Shown here: piece by piece, positions 1 to 5,559 of the stretch | How positions within the stretch are numbered: the first letter of the stretch is position 1 | How the letters are laid out: each line of letters begins with the position of its first letter | Assembly: GCA_016934895.1 (NCBI GenBank) | Contig: JAFGRZ010000100.1 | Location: 1-5,703, forward strand | Direction of reading: 5' to 3' | Length of the DNA: 5,703 nucleotides | Origin: Candidatus Aminicenantota bacterium | GTDB lineage: Bacteria; Acidobacteriota; Aminicenantia; Aminicenantales; UBA8522 | Program-made: the position numbers and the translations under genes | Notes under the pieces: generated by a model | Told to the model about the DNA's origin: nothing | Databases searched by the model: none | Seen by the model: the letters and a program-made list of their open reading frames with translations, nothing else

Positions 1-875
1 ATGGTGTACCAGGCGTATTCGCTCGTCGTCACCGATCCGAAGAGGTTGAACATGAAATCGGGCACCTGGGCGTGGAGCCCGGCGAAACCGCCGATCCGGC
101 CGAGCGCCAAGGGAATGAGGAGAATCGAAAAAATGAGGATCAGGAATCCCTGAATGACATCGGTGAAGGCGGCGGCAATGAACCCGCCCATCATCGTGTA
201 AACAGCCACGATCAGCCCGAAGACGAGGTAGACGGAGAGAGGGTTGATGTAGGAGATGAAGGACCGGAGCTCGCCCTTCTTGAAACGGTCATTGAGCTCA
301 TCGGAGCGGGCTTTCTCGCCGGCCGTGAGTTCTCCAGCGGGTTTCCGTTTGAGCGCCTGGTATTCCCGGAACATCTCGACGCTCTGCCTTTCCTCCGCCG
401 TGTACATCTCGGCCGGCTTGGGGGTCAAGGCCTCCACCGTCTTCCCGGCCACCATGAACCCGACCCCTCCGCCGATGACGGCCATGATCAATGTGAACGC
501 GGCGAAGGCGGCGCCGAGAAAGCGGCTTTGGAAACGCTCGGTGAAGAAATCGCCCAGGGTGACCAGGCGGACCCGGCGGTAAAAGGCGCTGGTGAACCAG
601 TAAAACGGCGTCAGGAAAAGGACCAAATACTGGATCCACATGCCGCCGATCCCCTGGCGGTAGACTTCCCTGGCGACGGCCACGGCCTGGTCGGCGTTGG
701 TGGCGTGCCCGAAATTGAGGAAGAACTGATAGAATTTGCCGAGACGCCGTCCGGCGATATAAAAATCCTCCGTATCCTTGGTCCGGCGCTGGGATCTCCG
801 TCCGAGCCAGAGTATGACCACGAGATAGAGGATGATGATCCCGAGATCGAGCGCGTTCAGCCCGAAGATACGCAT
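1..875 (-). CDS. Sodium:solute symporter (SSS family), N-terminal part, truncated by window edge
   Basis: This inner-membrane secondary transporter should couple Na+ influx to uptake of a small organic solute; the solute cannot be told from this part. I translated the minus strand from ATG at 875-873. It reads 291 residues without a stop and runs off the window, so roughly the C-terminal half is missing (the family is usually about 450-600 residues). TM1 is at about residues 9-25, followed by the family-typical cytoplasmic motif DFYIAGRRL (37-45). Hydrophobic helices lie at about 48-65, 78-98, 118-145, 207-228 and 232-258. The SSS hallmark GGFIAAAFTDVIQG is at 230-243. A charged segment of about 60 residues (146-205) interrupts the helices and is reported as a finding. 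The start is supported by a GGAGAG ribosome site. The gene is divergent from the EamA transporter. Family assignment is firm; subfamily is open. Confidence 0.93.
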   Translation of the reverse strand, partial: MRIFGLNALDLGIIILYLVVILWLGRRSQRRTKDTEDFYIAGRRLGKFYQFFLNFGHATNADQAVAVAREVYRQGIGGMWIQYLVLFLTPFYWFTSAFYRRVRLVTLGDFFTERFQSRFLGAAFAAFTLIMAVIGGGVGFMVAGKTVEALTPKPAEMYTAEERQSVEMFREYQALKRKPAGELTAGEKARSDELNDRFKKGELRSFISYINPLSVYLVFGLIVAVYTMMGGFIAAAFTDVIQGFLILIFSILLIPLALGRIGGFAGLHAQVPDFMFNLFGSVTTSEYAWYT

Positions 876-877
876 GG

Positions 878-883
878 CTCTCC
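878..883 (-). promoter_or_regulatory. Ribosome binding site of the SSS symporter
   Basis: On the minus strand GGAGAG ends two bases before the ATG at 875, or four bases if only the GGAG core is counted. The spacing is slightly tight, but the purine run is the only one near the start. It fixes ATG 875 as the start, since no other in-frame start lies between it and the predicted promoter. Confidence 0.55.
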
Positions 884-893
884 GATTGGACCT

Positions 894-923
894 ATTAAAA
901 CCACTATCCGGAACCGGAGTCAA
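894..923 (-). promoter_or_regulatory. Predicted sigma70-type promoter of the SSS symporter
   Basis: On the minus strand TTGACT (923-918, five of six consensus bases) is followed after 18 bases by TTTAAT (899-894, five of six). Transcription would start near 887, giving a leader of only about 11-12 bases that just holds the SD. The spacer contains a small perfect inverted repeat, TCCGG-AA-CCGGA (907-918 on the plus strand). It could be an operator half-site pair, but it is short and GC-rich. The -35 lies 20 bases from the -35 of the opposing EamA promoter. Confidence 0.5.
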
Positions 924-943
924 CAAGAGAGTGCCGGACGTGT

Positions 944-972
944 TTGACGGGAGCGGCGGGGTCTGTTATAAG
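944..972 (+). promoter_or_regulatory. Predicted sigma70-type promoter of the EamA transporter
   Basis: TTGACG (944-949, five of six consensus bases) is followed after 17 bases by TATAAG (967-972, five of six). Both the elements and the spacing fit a housekeeping promoter. The start point would fall near 979, only about 11 bases before the ATG at 990, so the SD-like AGGGGAAG at 971-978 would sit at or upstream of the transcript end. Either the transcript is nearly leaderless, or the start codon or promoter is slightly different from that chosen here. Confidence 0.5.
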
Positions 973-978
973 GGGAAG
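971..978 (+). promoter_or_regulatory. Possible ribosome binding site of the EamA gene
   Basis: AGGGGAAG lies 11 bases upstream of ATG 990. It overlaps the last bases of the predicted -10 element, so it can act as a ribosome site only if transcription starts further upstream than that promoter implies. An alternative GTG start at 1020 has no clear ribosome site, which favours ATG 990. Confidence 0.35.
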
Positions 979-989
979 CTCATTTTCTC

Positions 990-1904
990 ATGGGCCCGTT
1001 GATCGAGTCGCTTCAGAGTGTGCCCTTCCGCGGAGAGATCCTCTCGGTGGGATCGGCCCTTGTCTGGTCCGCCGCCGTCCTGCTCTTCCGGGTCAGCGGA
1101 CGGACCGTATCTCCCCTTGCCCTGAACCTGTTCAAGAACTCTTTCGCGACCGTCATCCTTGTCGTCGTCATGGGGCTTCTCGGCCGGCCGCTCCTGCCCG
1201 ATGCCCCCCTTCTGGATTACGCACTCATCGGCCTGAGCGGGCTCATCGGTGTGGCCATCTCAGACACGCTCTTCTTCGGCTGTCTCAATCTCCTGGGAGC
1301 GAGCCTGACGGCGGTCGTCGACTGCCTCTACAGCCCCTTTGTCATTCTTTTTTCCTTTTTGTTCATCGGTGAACGCCTGGGAGCGAGACAGATTCTCGGC
1401 GTGGCCCTTATCCTGTCCGCCCTGGTTTGGATATCCCGTTCCAAGGAGAAAAACCTGCCTCCTCGAAAAGCTCTTGTCCGGGGCATCGGTTTGGGCGCGC
1501 TGGCCATGATCACCTTGGCGGCCAGCATCGTGATGATCAAGCCGCTTTTGGCCGGGACATCGGTGCTTTGGGCGACGCTCTGGCGGATGGCTGTCGGCAC
1601 GGTTGCCCTGGGGGCCGCTCTGCCGTTCCATCCGCGGTCACGGGTGATCAGCCGGCCGCTTCTCTCGCCCCGGAATTGGCGGCCGATGGTGCCCGGAGCT
1701 TTCCTCGGAGCCTTTGTCTCTCCAGTCGTCTGGATGGCCGGCATGAAATACACGCTGGTCTCGATCGCGGCACCGCTCAACCAGCTCAACTCGATCTTCA
1801 TCTTCGTCCTGGCGGCCATATTCCTCAAAGAAAAGGTGACCAGAGCGAAAATCGCCGCTGTCGTTTTGGCGACCGCCGGCGCCTTCCTCGTCAGCTGGCC
1901 ATGA
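990..1904 (+). CDS. EamA/DMT-superfamily transporter
   Basis: A 304-residue inner-membrane transporter of the drug/metabolite transporter superfamily. Family members export or exchange amino acids, nucleotides or other metabolites, and the substrate here is not predictable. The protein is made of two EamA repeats of about five helices each. Repeat 1 spans about residues 14-148 and ends with GERLGARQILGVALILSA (127-144). Repeat 2 spans about 164-303 and ends with KEKVTRAKIAAVVLATAGA (280-298). This pairing of a GE/KE-type loop with a final hydrophobic helix in both halves is diagnostic. The length is normal for the family. I chose ATG 990 because it follows a purine-rich ribosome site; GTG 1020 would shorten only the polar N-terminus and keep TM1. 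The gene is divergent from the SSS symporter and convergent with the SDR gene, overlapping its end by 14 bases. It has no partner on its strand. Confidence 0.92.
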   Translation: MGPLIESLQSVPFRGEILSVGSALVWSAAVLLFRVSGRTVSPLALNLFKNSFATVILVVVMGLLGRPLLPDAPLLDYALIGLSGLIGVAISDTLFFGCLNLLGASLTAVVDCLYSPFVILFSFLFIGERLGARQILGVALILSALVWISRSKEKNLPPRKALVRGIGLGALAMITLAASIVMIKPLLAGTSVLWATLWRMAVGTVALGAALPFHPRSRVISRPLLSPRNWRPMVPGAFLGAFVSPVVWMAGMKYTLVSIAAPLNQLNSIFIFVLAAIFLKEKVTRAKIAAVVLATAGAFLVSWP

Positions 1905-2889
1905 AGGTCGTCTCGAAATAGCGGCAAGCGTCCCGGATGGTCTCTTCGACAGGGATATATTCGTGTGAGAAATCCCGGCGGCTTTTCCCGTTGGAATAGA
2001 ACGTCGTCCAGCCGCTGAGCCGGCCGTAGGCATAGGTGAGCAAAGGCCTCTTCCGGGTCAGCAGGCTGATCATCTCCAGAGATAGGCCGGCCGAAGTGAG
2101 CAGCGATCCGGGAACGGGAAAGGGATAGACCCGGCGGCGGGCGTATTTTCCGATCAGCCGCAAGACATCCGGATAACGGAGATTGGCTCCGACGAGGAGG
2201 TGCTTCTGCCCGGCCTTGCCGCGGTCGAGGCCCTTGATAATCAAAGCGGCGACGTCGCGGACATCCACGACCCCCAGCCCGCCGTTGAAAGAGCCGACCA
2301 TCCGGCCCCTGTAAACCCGGCTGTAGAGCTGGTTGTGAGGAGTCTCCGGATTGAAATCGCCGGGTCCCATGACCGAGGCCAGGTTGAAGATCACGGCGTT
2401 GAGCCTCTGCGCCCGCACGGCCTGCTCGACGATGAGCTGGGCCAGGTACTTGGAGGTCATGTAATGAAAGATGGGCGGCCAGTTGAAGGCGGTCGATTCA
2501 TCGATCGGCTCTCCCCTCTTCTTGAACCCGATCGCCCCCACCGAAGAGATGTGGACGAGCCGCTTGACCCCCGCCTGGAGGCAGGCGTTCACGACCGCCT
2601 TGGTTCCCCGGAAATTCACCCGCATCAGGCGGTTGAAATCGGGCCGCCAGTAAGAGATGAAGCCGGCCAGATGGATGACGTGGCTTCTTCCTTCCACGGC
2701 CTTGAGAAGACGATCGAGCGCCGTGATATCTCCGCGGAAGACCCTGATCCCCGCATGTCCCCAGCTCGCCGGAAGGCGGTCCCCGGGCAGTGCGTAGGCG
2801 GCGACGGATTCCGGCCCGTACCGTTCAATCAACCGGGGAACAAGGATGGAGCCGACAAAGCCGGTGGCTCCGGTGACGAGGAGCCTCAT
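1891..2889 (-). CDS. Extended SDR: NAD-dependent epimerase/dehydratase, dihydroflavonol-reductase/3-beta-HSD-like
   Basis: A 332-residue soluble oxidoreductase or epimerase with an N-terminal Rossmann fold. The dinucleotide motif TGATGFVG is at residues 6-13. GD at 53-54 ends the strand that usually contacts the adenine, and HLAG is at 73-76. The catalytic set is HISS (Ser115/116) and YMTSK (Tyr143, Lys147). NLASVMGPGD (169-178) is the substrate-side signature of this SDR group, resembling dihydroflavonol-4-reductase-like and hopanoid-associated HpnA-like proteins. All key residues are present and the length is normal. It is the last gene of the operon. Its ATG overlaps the TGA of the CPBP gene as ATGA, so translation is probably coupled. 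AGGAG (2906-2902) stands 12 bases before the ATG. At its 3' end it overlaps the opposing EamA gene by 14 bases. The substrate is unknown; sugar, sterol-like or lipid keto groups are all possible. Confidence 0.9.
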   Translation of the reverse strand: MRLLVTGATGFVGSILVPRLIERYGPESVAAYALPGDRLPASWGHAGIRVFRGDITALDRLLKAVEGRSHVIHLAGFISYWRPDFNRLMRVNFRGTKAVVNACLQAGVKRLVHISSVGAIGFKKRGEPIDESTAFNWPPIFHYMTSKYLAQLIVEQAVRAQRLNAVIFNLASVMGPGDFNPETPHNQLYSRVYRGRMVGSFNGGLGVVDVRDVAALIIKGLDRGKAGQKHLLVGANLRYPDVLRLIGKYARRRVYPFPVPGSLLTSAGLSLEMISLLTRKRPLLTYAYGRLSGWTTFYSNGKSRRDFSHEYIPVEETIRDACRYFETTFMAS

Positions 2890-3563
2890 CGTCGCGCCGT
2901 TCTCCTGTAGTCCCGAAGGTAGATGAACGTATCCGTGGAAACTCCGGTCAGGGCGTGAAGAAAGATCGTGTAGAGAAAAGAGCCGGTGAAATAGGCGATG
3001 AGACCGAAGACGACGCCGGCGGCCAGCGAAGCGAAGATCTCGGACGGGGGGTGACCGGCGTGGTGCAGCGTCGAAACAAGCGTCTGGAGGGCGAGCGCCG
3101 GAACCAGGCCGAGGACCGGGATCAAAGGAAAAAACAGGATTCCCCGGTAAAAAAATTCCCAGCTCACGTAGTATAGGAAAACATAGGCCGTTTCGAAGGC
3201 GATAAACGTTCGGAGGCTTCGGCAGGCGACCTTGGAGAAGGGGTAGAACCGGCGAAGCCGCTCATCCCGGGAGCCGACGAAGCCGGAGAGGACGGCGATG
3301 GGAGCGCCCCCGACGGCGATCCATAATCCCCTTCCGGCATTCCCCAGAGTCAGTCCGGATTTCCTCAGGAAAAGAAGAGGCTCCGGGAAAAAGAAGACGA
3401 TGATGAGACAGGGGATCACCAGGAAAAGGCAGAAGAAAACTCCAAAATAGCTTAGGAATGAGCGGAGGTCATCCCCCTTTCTCAAGAAGCGCCGGTCATG
3501 AAAAACGGACATCCCCAGCGTGAACGCCACGGCCAGATAAATCCATAAGATCGGCTGGACTAT
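2886..3563 (-). CDS. CPBP (CAAX protease/bacteriocin-processing) family intramembrane protein; start uncertain
   Basis: A very hydrophobic multi-pass protein of the CPBP/ABI family (Rce1-related glutamate intramembrane proteases). I give the longer form, 225 residues from a non-standard ATA at 3563; the conventional choice is GTG at 3530 (214 residues). Numbered from GTG, motif 1 is WEFFYRG (Glu125, Arg129), matching the bacterial E-x-x-x-R form. Motif 2 is STLHHAGHP (His156/157), with Val where Phe is usual in FxxxH. Motif 3 is FLHALTGVSTDTF (His192, Asp200). Helices lie at about 27-50, 68-86, 108-124, 130-152, 165-182 and 184-202. GTG 3530 would cut into the hydrophobic segment VQPILWIYLAVAFTLGMSVF and has no SD. 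ATA 3563 overlaps the upstream TAG stop and has a well-spaced AAAGGA. The gene lies between two SDR genes in the operon. The protease motifs suggest catalysis, but the substrate is unknown. Confidence 0.8.
   Translation of the reverse strand: MVQPILWIYLAVAFTLGMSVFHDRRFLRKGDDLRSFLSYFGVFFCLFLVIPCLIIVFFFPEPLLFLRKSGLTLGNAGRGLWIAVGGAPIAVLSGFVGSRDERLRRFYPFSKVACRSLRTFIAFETAYVFLYYVSWEFFYRGILFFPLIPVLGLVPALALQTLVSTLHHAGHPPSEIFASLAAGVVFGLIAYFTGSFLYTIFLHALTGVSTDTFIYLRDYRRTARR
2902..2906 (-). promoter_or_regulatory. Ribosome binding site of the last SDR gene, inside the CPBP 3' end
   Basis: AGGAG on the minus strand stands 12 bases before the ATG at 2889 and within the last codons of the CPBP gene. The spacing is a little long, but the core is strong. 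Together with the ATGA stop/start overlap, it supports coupled translation from the same transcript. Confidence 0.5.
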
Positions 3564-4564
3564 TTGATATATCCTTTCTTGCGGTCCTCTCGGTACCAGG
3601 CCACGATCTCTTCGATCTGCTTTGCCGTGTCGTTGTCGGGCCGGTAGCCGAGCTCGGCAACGGTCCGCGAAATGTCATATGTGGTTTCGGTGGTGATCCT
3701 CCGGATCCTGTACTGAGTCAGCTCCGGCTGAAATCCCGGTGATATTCTTTTCCAGAACTCCTGAATTCCAGCCGCGGTCTTGGCCAGACAAACGGGGACG
3801 TAAACGCGCTGCGGCTTCCCCATGGCTTTTTGAAAACCGGCGAAGAACTCGCGCCAGGTCGGCAGGATACCGTTCGTGACGGTGTAAGCGCGGCCGACCG
3901 CCCGATCGTCCTCGAGCGCCAGCCGGACGGATTGGCAGAGGTTATCGATGTAGCAGAAGGCGAACCGGTGTTGACCTGTGCCGACGATGATCGGGATCCT
4001 CCGCTCCGCGGCTCTCAGGATCTTGTCACAGGACGTCCGGTCGTTGGGGCCATAGGTGTCTCCGGGGCGCAGGATGACGAGCGGCAGACGGTCGCTCTCC
4101 ATTCTCTCCCGGAGAAACGCTTCGCACTTTTTCTTGGCCCGGACGTAGGGCATGAAATCCGCCGGACGGCCGGGCCTTTCTTCGGAGAGGCCGCTGCCGA
4201 GATATCCGAGCGTGAGAGTCGTCGAGATATAGACGAAGCGCCTTGGCGTGATTCCAAGATGCTTGATCCTCTGAACCAGGTTGACCGTCAAGTTGAAAAT
4301 TCCGGCCTCGCAAGCCGATTCCGAAGCCTGGTCCGAAACGATCGAAGCGGCATGGACAACGGAGTCGATATCCTGAGGGATGCTCAGACTTTGCGGGTCG
4401 CCGAGATCGCCGAAGACGAGCCGGACCGGCCGTCCTTCCAGAAAATGGAGGTCGGACGTTCTCCTGACCAGTCCATAGACCTCATATCCTCCGGCCGCCA
4501 GAGAGCGGCAGAGGTTGGATCCGATGAAACCGTTGGCCCCGGTGATGAGGACTTTTCGCGTCAA
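3560..4564 (-). CDS. Extended SDR: NAD-dependent epimerase/dehydratase, GalE/3-beta-HSD-like
   Basis: A 334-residue soluble extended SDR that should use NAD(P) for epimerisation, dehydration or keto reduction of a sugar- or lipid-linked substrate. The Rossmann motif TGANGFIG is at residues 8-15, GD at 52-53 and HAAS at 71-74. The catalytic region reads YISTT (Ser114) and YVRAK (Tyr140, Lys144), so the Ser/Tyr/Lys set is intact. RPGDTYGPND (166-175) and FCYIDN (203-208) are the usual substrate-side signatures of the group. The C-terminus YDISRTVAELGY followed by an amphipathic helix is typical. The start is TTG at 4564, since an in-frame stop at 4597-4595 allows no ATG or GTG upstream and the fold begins at once with KVLITG. 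No SD is visible, so initiation may depend on the PAP2 gene ending 22 bases upstream. It is distinct from the other complete SDR in this operon, not a recent duplicate. Confidence 0.9.
   Translation of the reverse strand: MTRKVLITGANGFIGSNLCRSLAAGGYEVYGLVRRTSDLHFLEGRPVRLVFGDLGDPQSLSIPQDIDSVVHAASIVSDQASESACEAGIFNLTVNLVQRIKHLGITPRRFVYISTTLTLGYLGSGLSEERPGRPADFMPYVRAKKKCEAFLRERMESDRLPLVILRPGDTYGPNDRTSCDKILRAAERRIPIIVGTGQHRFAFCYIDNLCQSVRLALEDDRAVGRAYTVTNGILPTWREFFAGFQKAMGKPQRVYVPVCLAKTAAGIQEFWKRISPGFQPELTQYRIRRITTETTYDISRTVAELGYRPDNDTAKQIEEIVAWYREDRKKGYIK
3572..3577 (-). promoter_or_regulatory. SD-like AAAGGA deciding the CPBP start
   Basis: AAAGGA on the minus strand lies near the end of the upstream SDR gene, exactly eight bases before ATA 3563, which overlaps the TAG stop (ATAG). 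It is about 40 bases from GTG 3530, too far to serve that start. This is the main sequence argument for a longer CPBP protein with a non-standard start codon. Confidence 0.45.
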
Positions 4565-4586
4565 CAGGAAACTCGCGGCGGAAAAT

Positions 4587-5507
4587 TCAAAATCTCAATG
4601 TAAACCGATTCCAGGCTTTAATCAAGGCTTTTCCCGTGACCATCACCAAAAGCGCGGCGGCGATGCCCACGAAGACGTCGAAGAGATAATGGAAACGGCC
4701 GTAGACGGTGGAGACATAGAGAGACAGGATGACGGGCGCGAGGATAAAGAAGGCCGGCCGGGCATAGCGATAGGCCATCCACCACATGATCGTCGCTGAG
4801 GCGCAATGGATGCTGGGGATCGTCCCGCCGGGAGTATGGACCCGGTTGCGGATCAGCTCACTGACGGCCGTGAAGAAATGACCTTCAAGCGGCACGGTAT
4901 GCCGTTCGCCGATATGGCGCATTGGCCCGGCCACAGGGAAGATCATGAAGCCGATCGTACAGAGAATGATGACAAAAGCGATATGAAAAAGGTAATGCTC
5001 GTTCTGTTTCTCCCCGTGCCGCCGTTCGATCAACAGACTGAGGAGGGGATAGACGGGGACATAAAATACGTAGCAGAACATCATCCACTCGGTGAGCCAG
5101 GGCTTCACGAACCGTTGCACCCAGACGGTCGGGGCGACTCCCAAAACGCGGGCCTCCAGGTCGATGACCACTTGATCATGCCAGTCGGGGAAAAAAATGA
5201 GTTGATGTCCCAGGGACATGCTGTAAATGTAGAGCAGGGCCAGCTGAACGGAGAGCGTACGCAACATGAAGCGAAGGGGCCGGCTTCGGGTCCTCTGGGC
5301 GATGAGATTGGCGGCCAGGAAGAGCATGAAAGCCAATCCGTTGGCCAGGACGATTCCCGTCCACTCGCCCCTCAGCCGCGAAGGAAAGAGGACCGCCAGA
5401 ATAGAATAAAAGGCGAGCGCGGAGACGACGAAAACATCGGTGATCTTGAATTTCATGCCGAGGACCGCTTGGGAAGCGATCGGGTCGAAATCGGCCGGCT
5501 TTTCCAT
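4587..5507 (-). CDS. PAP2-superfamily membrane protein, AUR1/PAP2_3-like phosphotransferase or phosphatase
   Basis: A 306-residue inner-membrane enzyme. PAP2 proteins hydrolyse or transfer phosphate-linked lipid head groups using a His-His-Asp active site facing the non-cytoplasmic side. Motif C2 is GGTIPSIHCAS (227-237, His234). Motif C3 is STVYGRFHYLFDVFVG (266-281, with Arg271, nucleophile-type His273 and Asp277). The classical C1 motif KxxxxxxRP is not seen. Instead there is FPVAGPMRH (190-198), the arrangement found in the AUR1-like (PAP2_3) branch that includes inositol-phosphorylceramide synthases. Hydrophobic helices lie at about 24-41, 50-70, 84-100, 140-160, 172-192, 236-249, 252-268 and 272-292. 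ATG 5507 is supported by AGGA eight bases upstream; Met18 is an alternative without a ribosome site. It is the first gene of a four-gene operon with its own promoter. Superfamily is firm; whether it is a transferase or a phosphatase is open. Confidence 0.9.
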   Translation of the reverse strand: MEKPADFDPIASQAVLGMKFKITDVFVVSALAFYSILAVLFPSRLRGEWTGIVLANGLAFMLFLAANLIAQRTRSRPLRFMLRTLSVQLALLYIYSMSLGHQLIFFPDWHDQVVIDLEARVLGVAPTVWVQRFVKPWLTEWMMFCYVFYVPVYPLLSLLIERRHGEKQNEHYLFHIAFVIILCTIGFMIFPVAGPMRHIGERHTVPLEGHFFTAVSELIRNRVHTPGGTIPSIHCASATIMWWMAYRYARPAFFILAPVILSLYVSTVYGRFHYLFDVFVGIAAALLVMVTGKALIKAWNRFTLRF

Positions 5508-5515
5508 ATTTTGAA

Positions 5516-5519
5516 TCCT
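5516..5519 (-). promoter_or_regulatory. Ribosome binding site of the PAP2 gene
   Basis: AGGA on the minus strand, within CAGGATT, lies eight bases before ATG 5507. The spacing is normal and supports the full-length 306-residue start over the internal Met18. It overlaps the expected transcription start of the promoter just upstream, so the leader may be very short. Confidence 0.5.
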
Positions 5520-5521
5520 GA

Positions 5522-5550
5522 TTAATAATCGAACCGGCGGAAAATGTCAA
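5522..5550 (-). promoter_or_regulatory. Predicted sigma70-type promoter of the PAP2-SDR-CPBP-SDR operon
   Basis: On the minus strand a perfect TTGACA (5550-5545) is followed after 17 bases by TATTAA (5527-5522, four of six consensus bases) in a clearly AT-rich patch. It lies in the only gap on this strand, the 52 bases between the stop of the upstream SDR gene at 5560 and the PAP2 ATG. The operon can therefore be transcribed independently of the upstream gene, although read-through is also possible, since no terminator with a T-run is visible. The -10 to ATG distance is only 14 bases. Confidence 0.55.
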
Positions 5551-5559
5551 AGCCGCCCG

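Noticed and set aside
907..918. Shared CCGGTTC word in the spacers of the symporter and PAP2 promoters, considered as a common operator
   Set aside because: The same word or its complement GAACCGG also occurs inside coding sequence (near 3246 and 3963), so it is not specific to promoters here.
72..947. Long plus-strand open frame of 291 codons
   Set aside because: It lies opposite the SSS symporter, whose minus-strand translation has membrane helices and family motifs. The plus-strand product is rich in Glu, Gly, Asp and Pro without any recognisable domain, as expected of a GC-rich shadow.
2200..2910. Plus-strand open frame of 236 codons opposite the last SDR gene
   Set aside because: Shadow of a gene with clear Rossmann and YxxxK motifs; no support of its own.
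3496..3678. Short minus-strand frame of 60 codons across the SDR/CPBP junction, considered as the true CPBP N-terminus by frameshift
   Set aside because: Its sequence does not continue as a membrane helix. The CPBP frame itself stays open upstream to an SD-spaced codon, so no frameshift is needed.
3830..4603. Plus-strand open frame of 257 codons opposite the SDR gene
   Set aside because: The minus-strand SDR has every catalytic motif in place. The antisense product is acidic and low in hydrophobic core, has no family motif, and no ribosome site was found.
4806..5525. Plus-strand open frame of 239 codons opposite the PAP2 gene
   Set aside because: It is the mirror image of a hydrophobic protein (codons for Leu, Ile and Phe read backward as Glu, Asp, Gln and Lys), which explains its highly polar composition.
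5531..5558. Possible hairpin (GGCGG and CCGCC arms, minus strand) as a terminator after the upstream SDR gene
   Set aside because: Only five perfect pairs with a loop of about 12 bases and no T-run, and it spans the -35 box of the operon promoter. It is more likely chance in GC-rich sequence.
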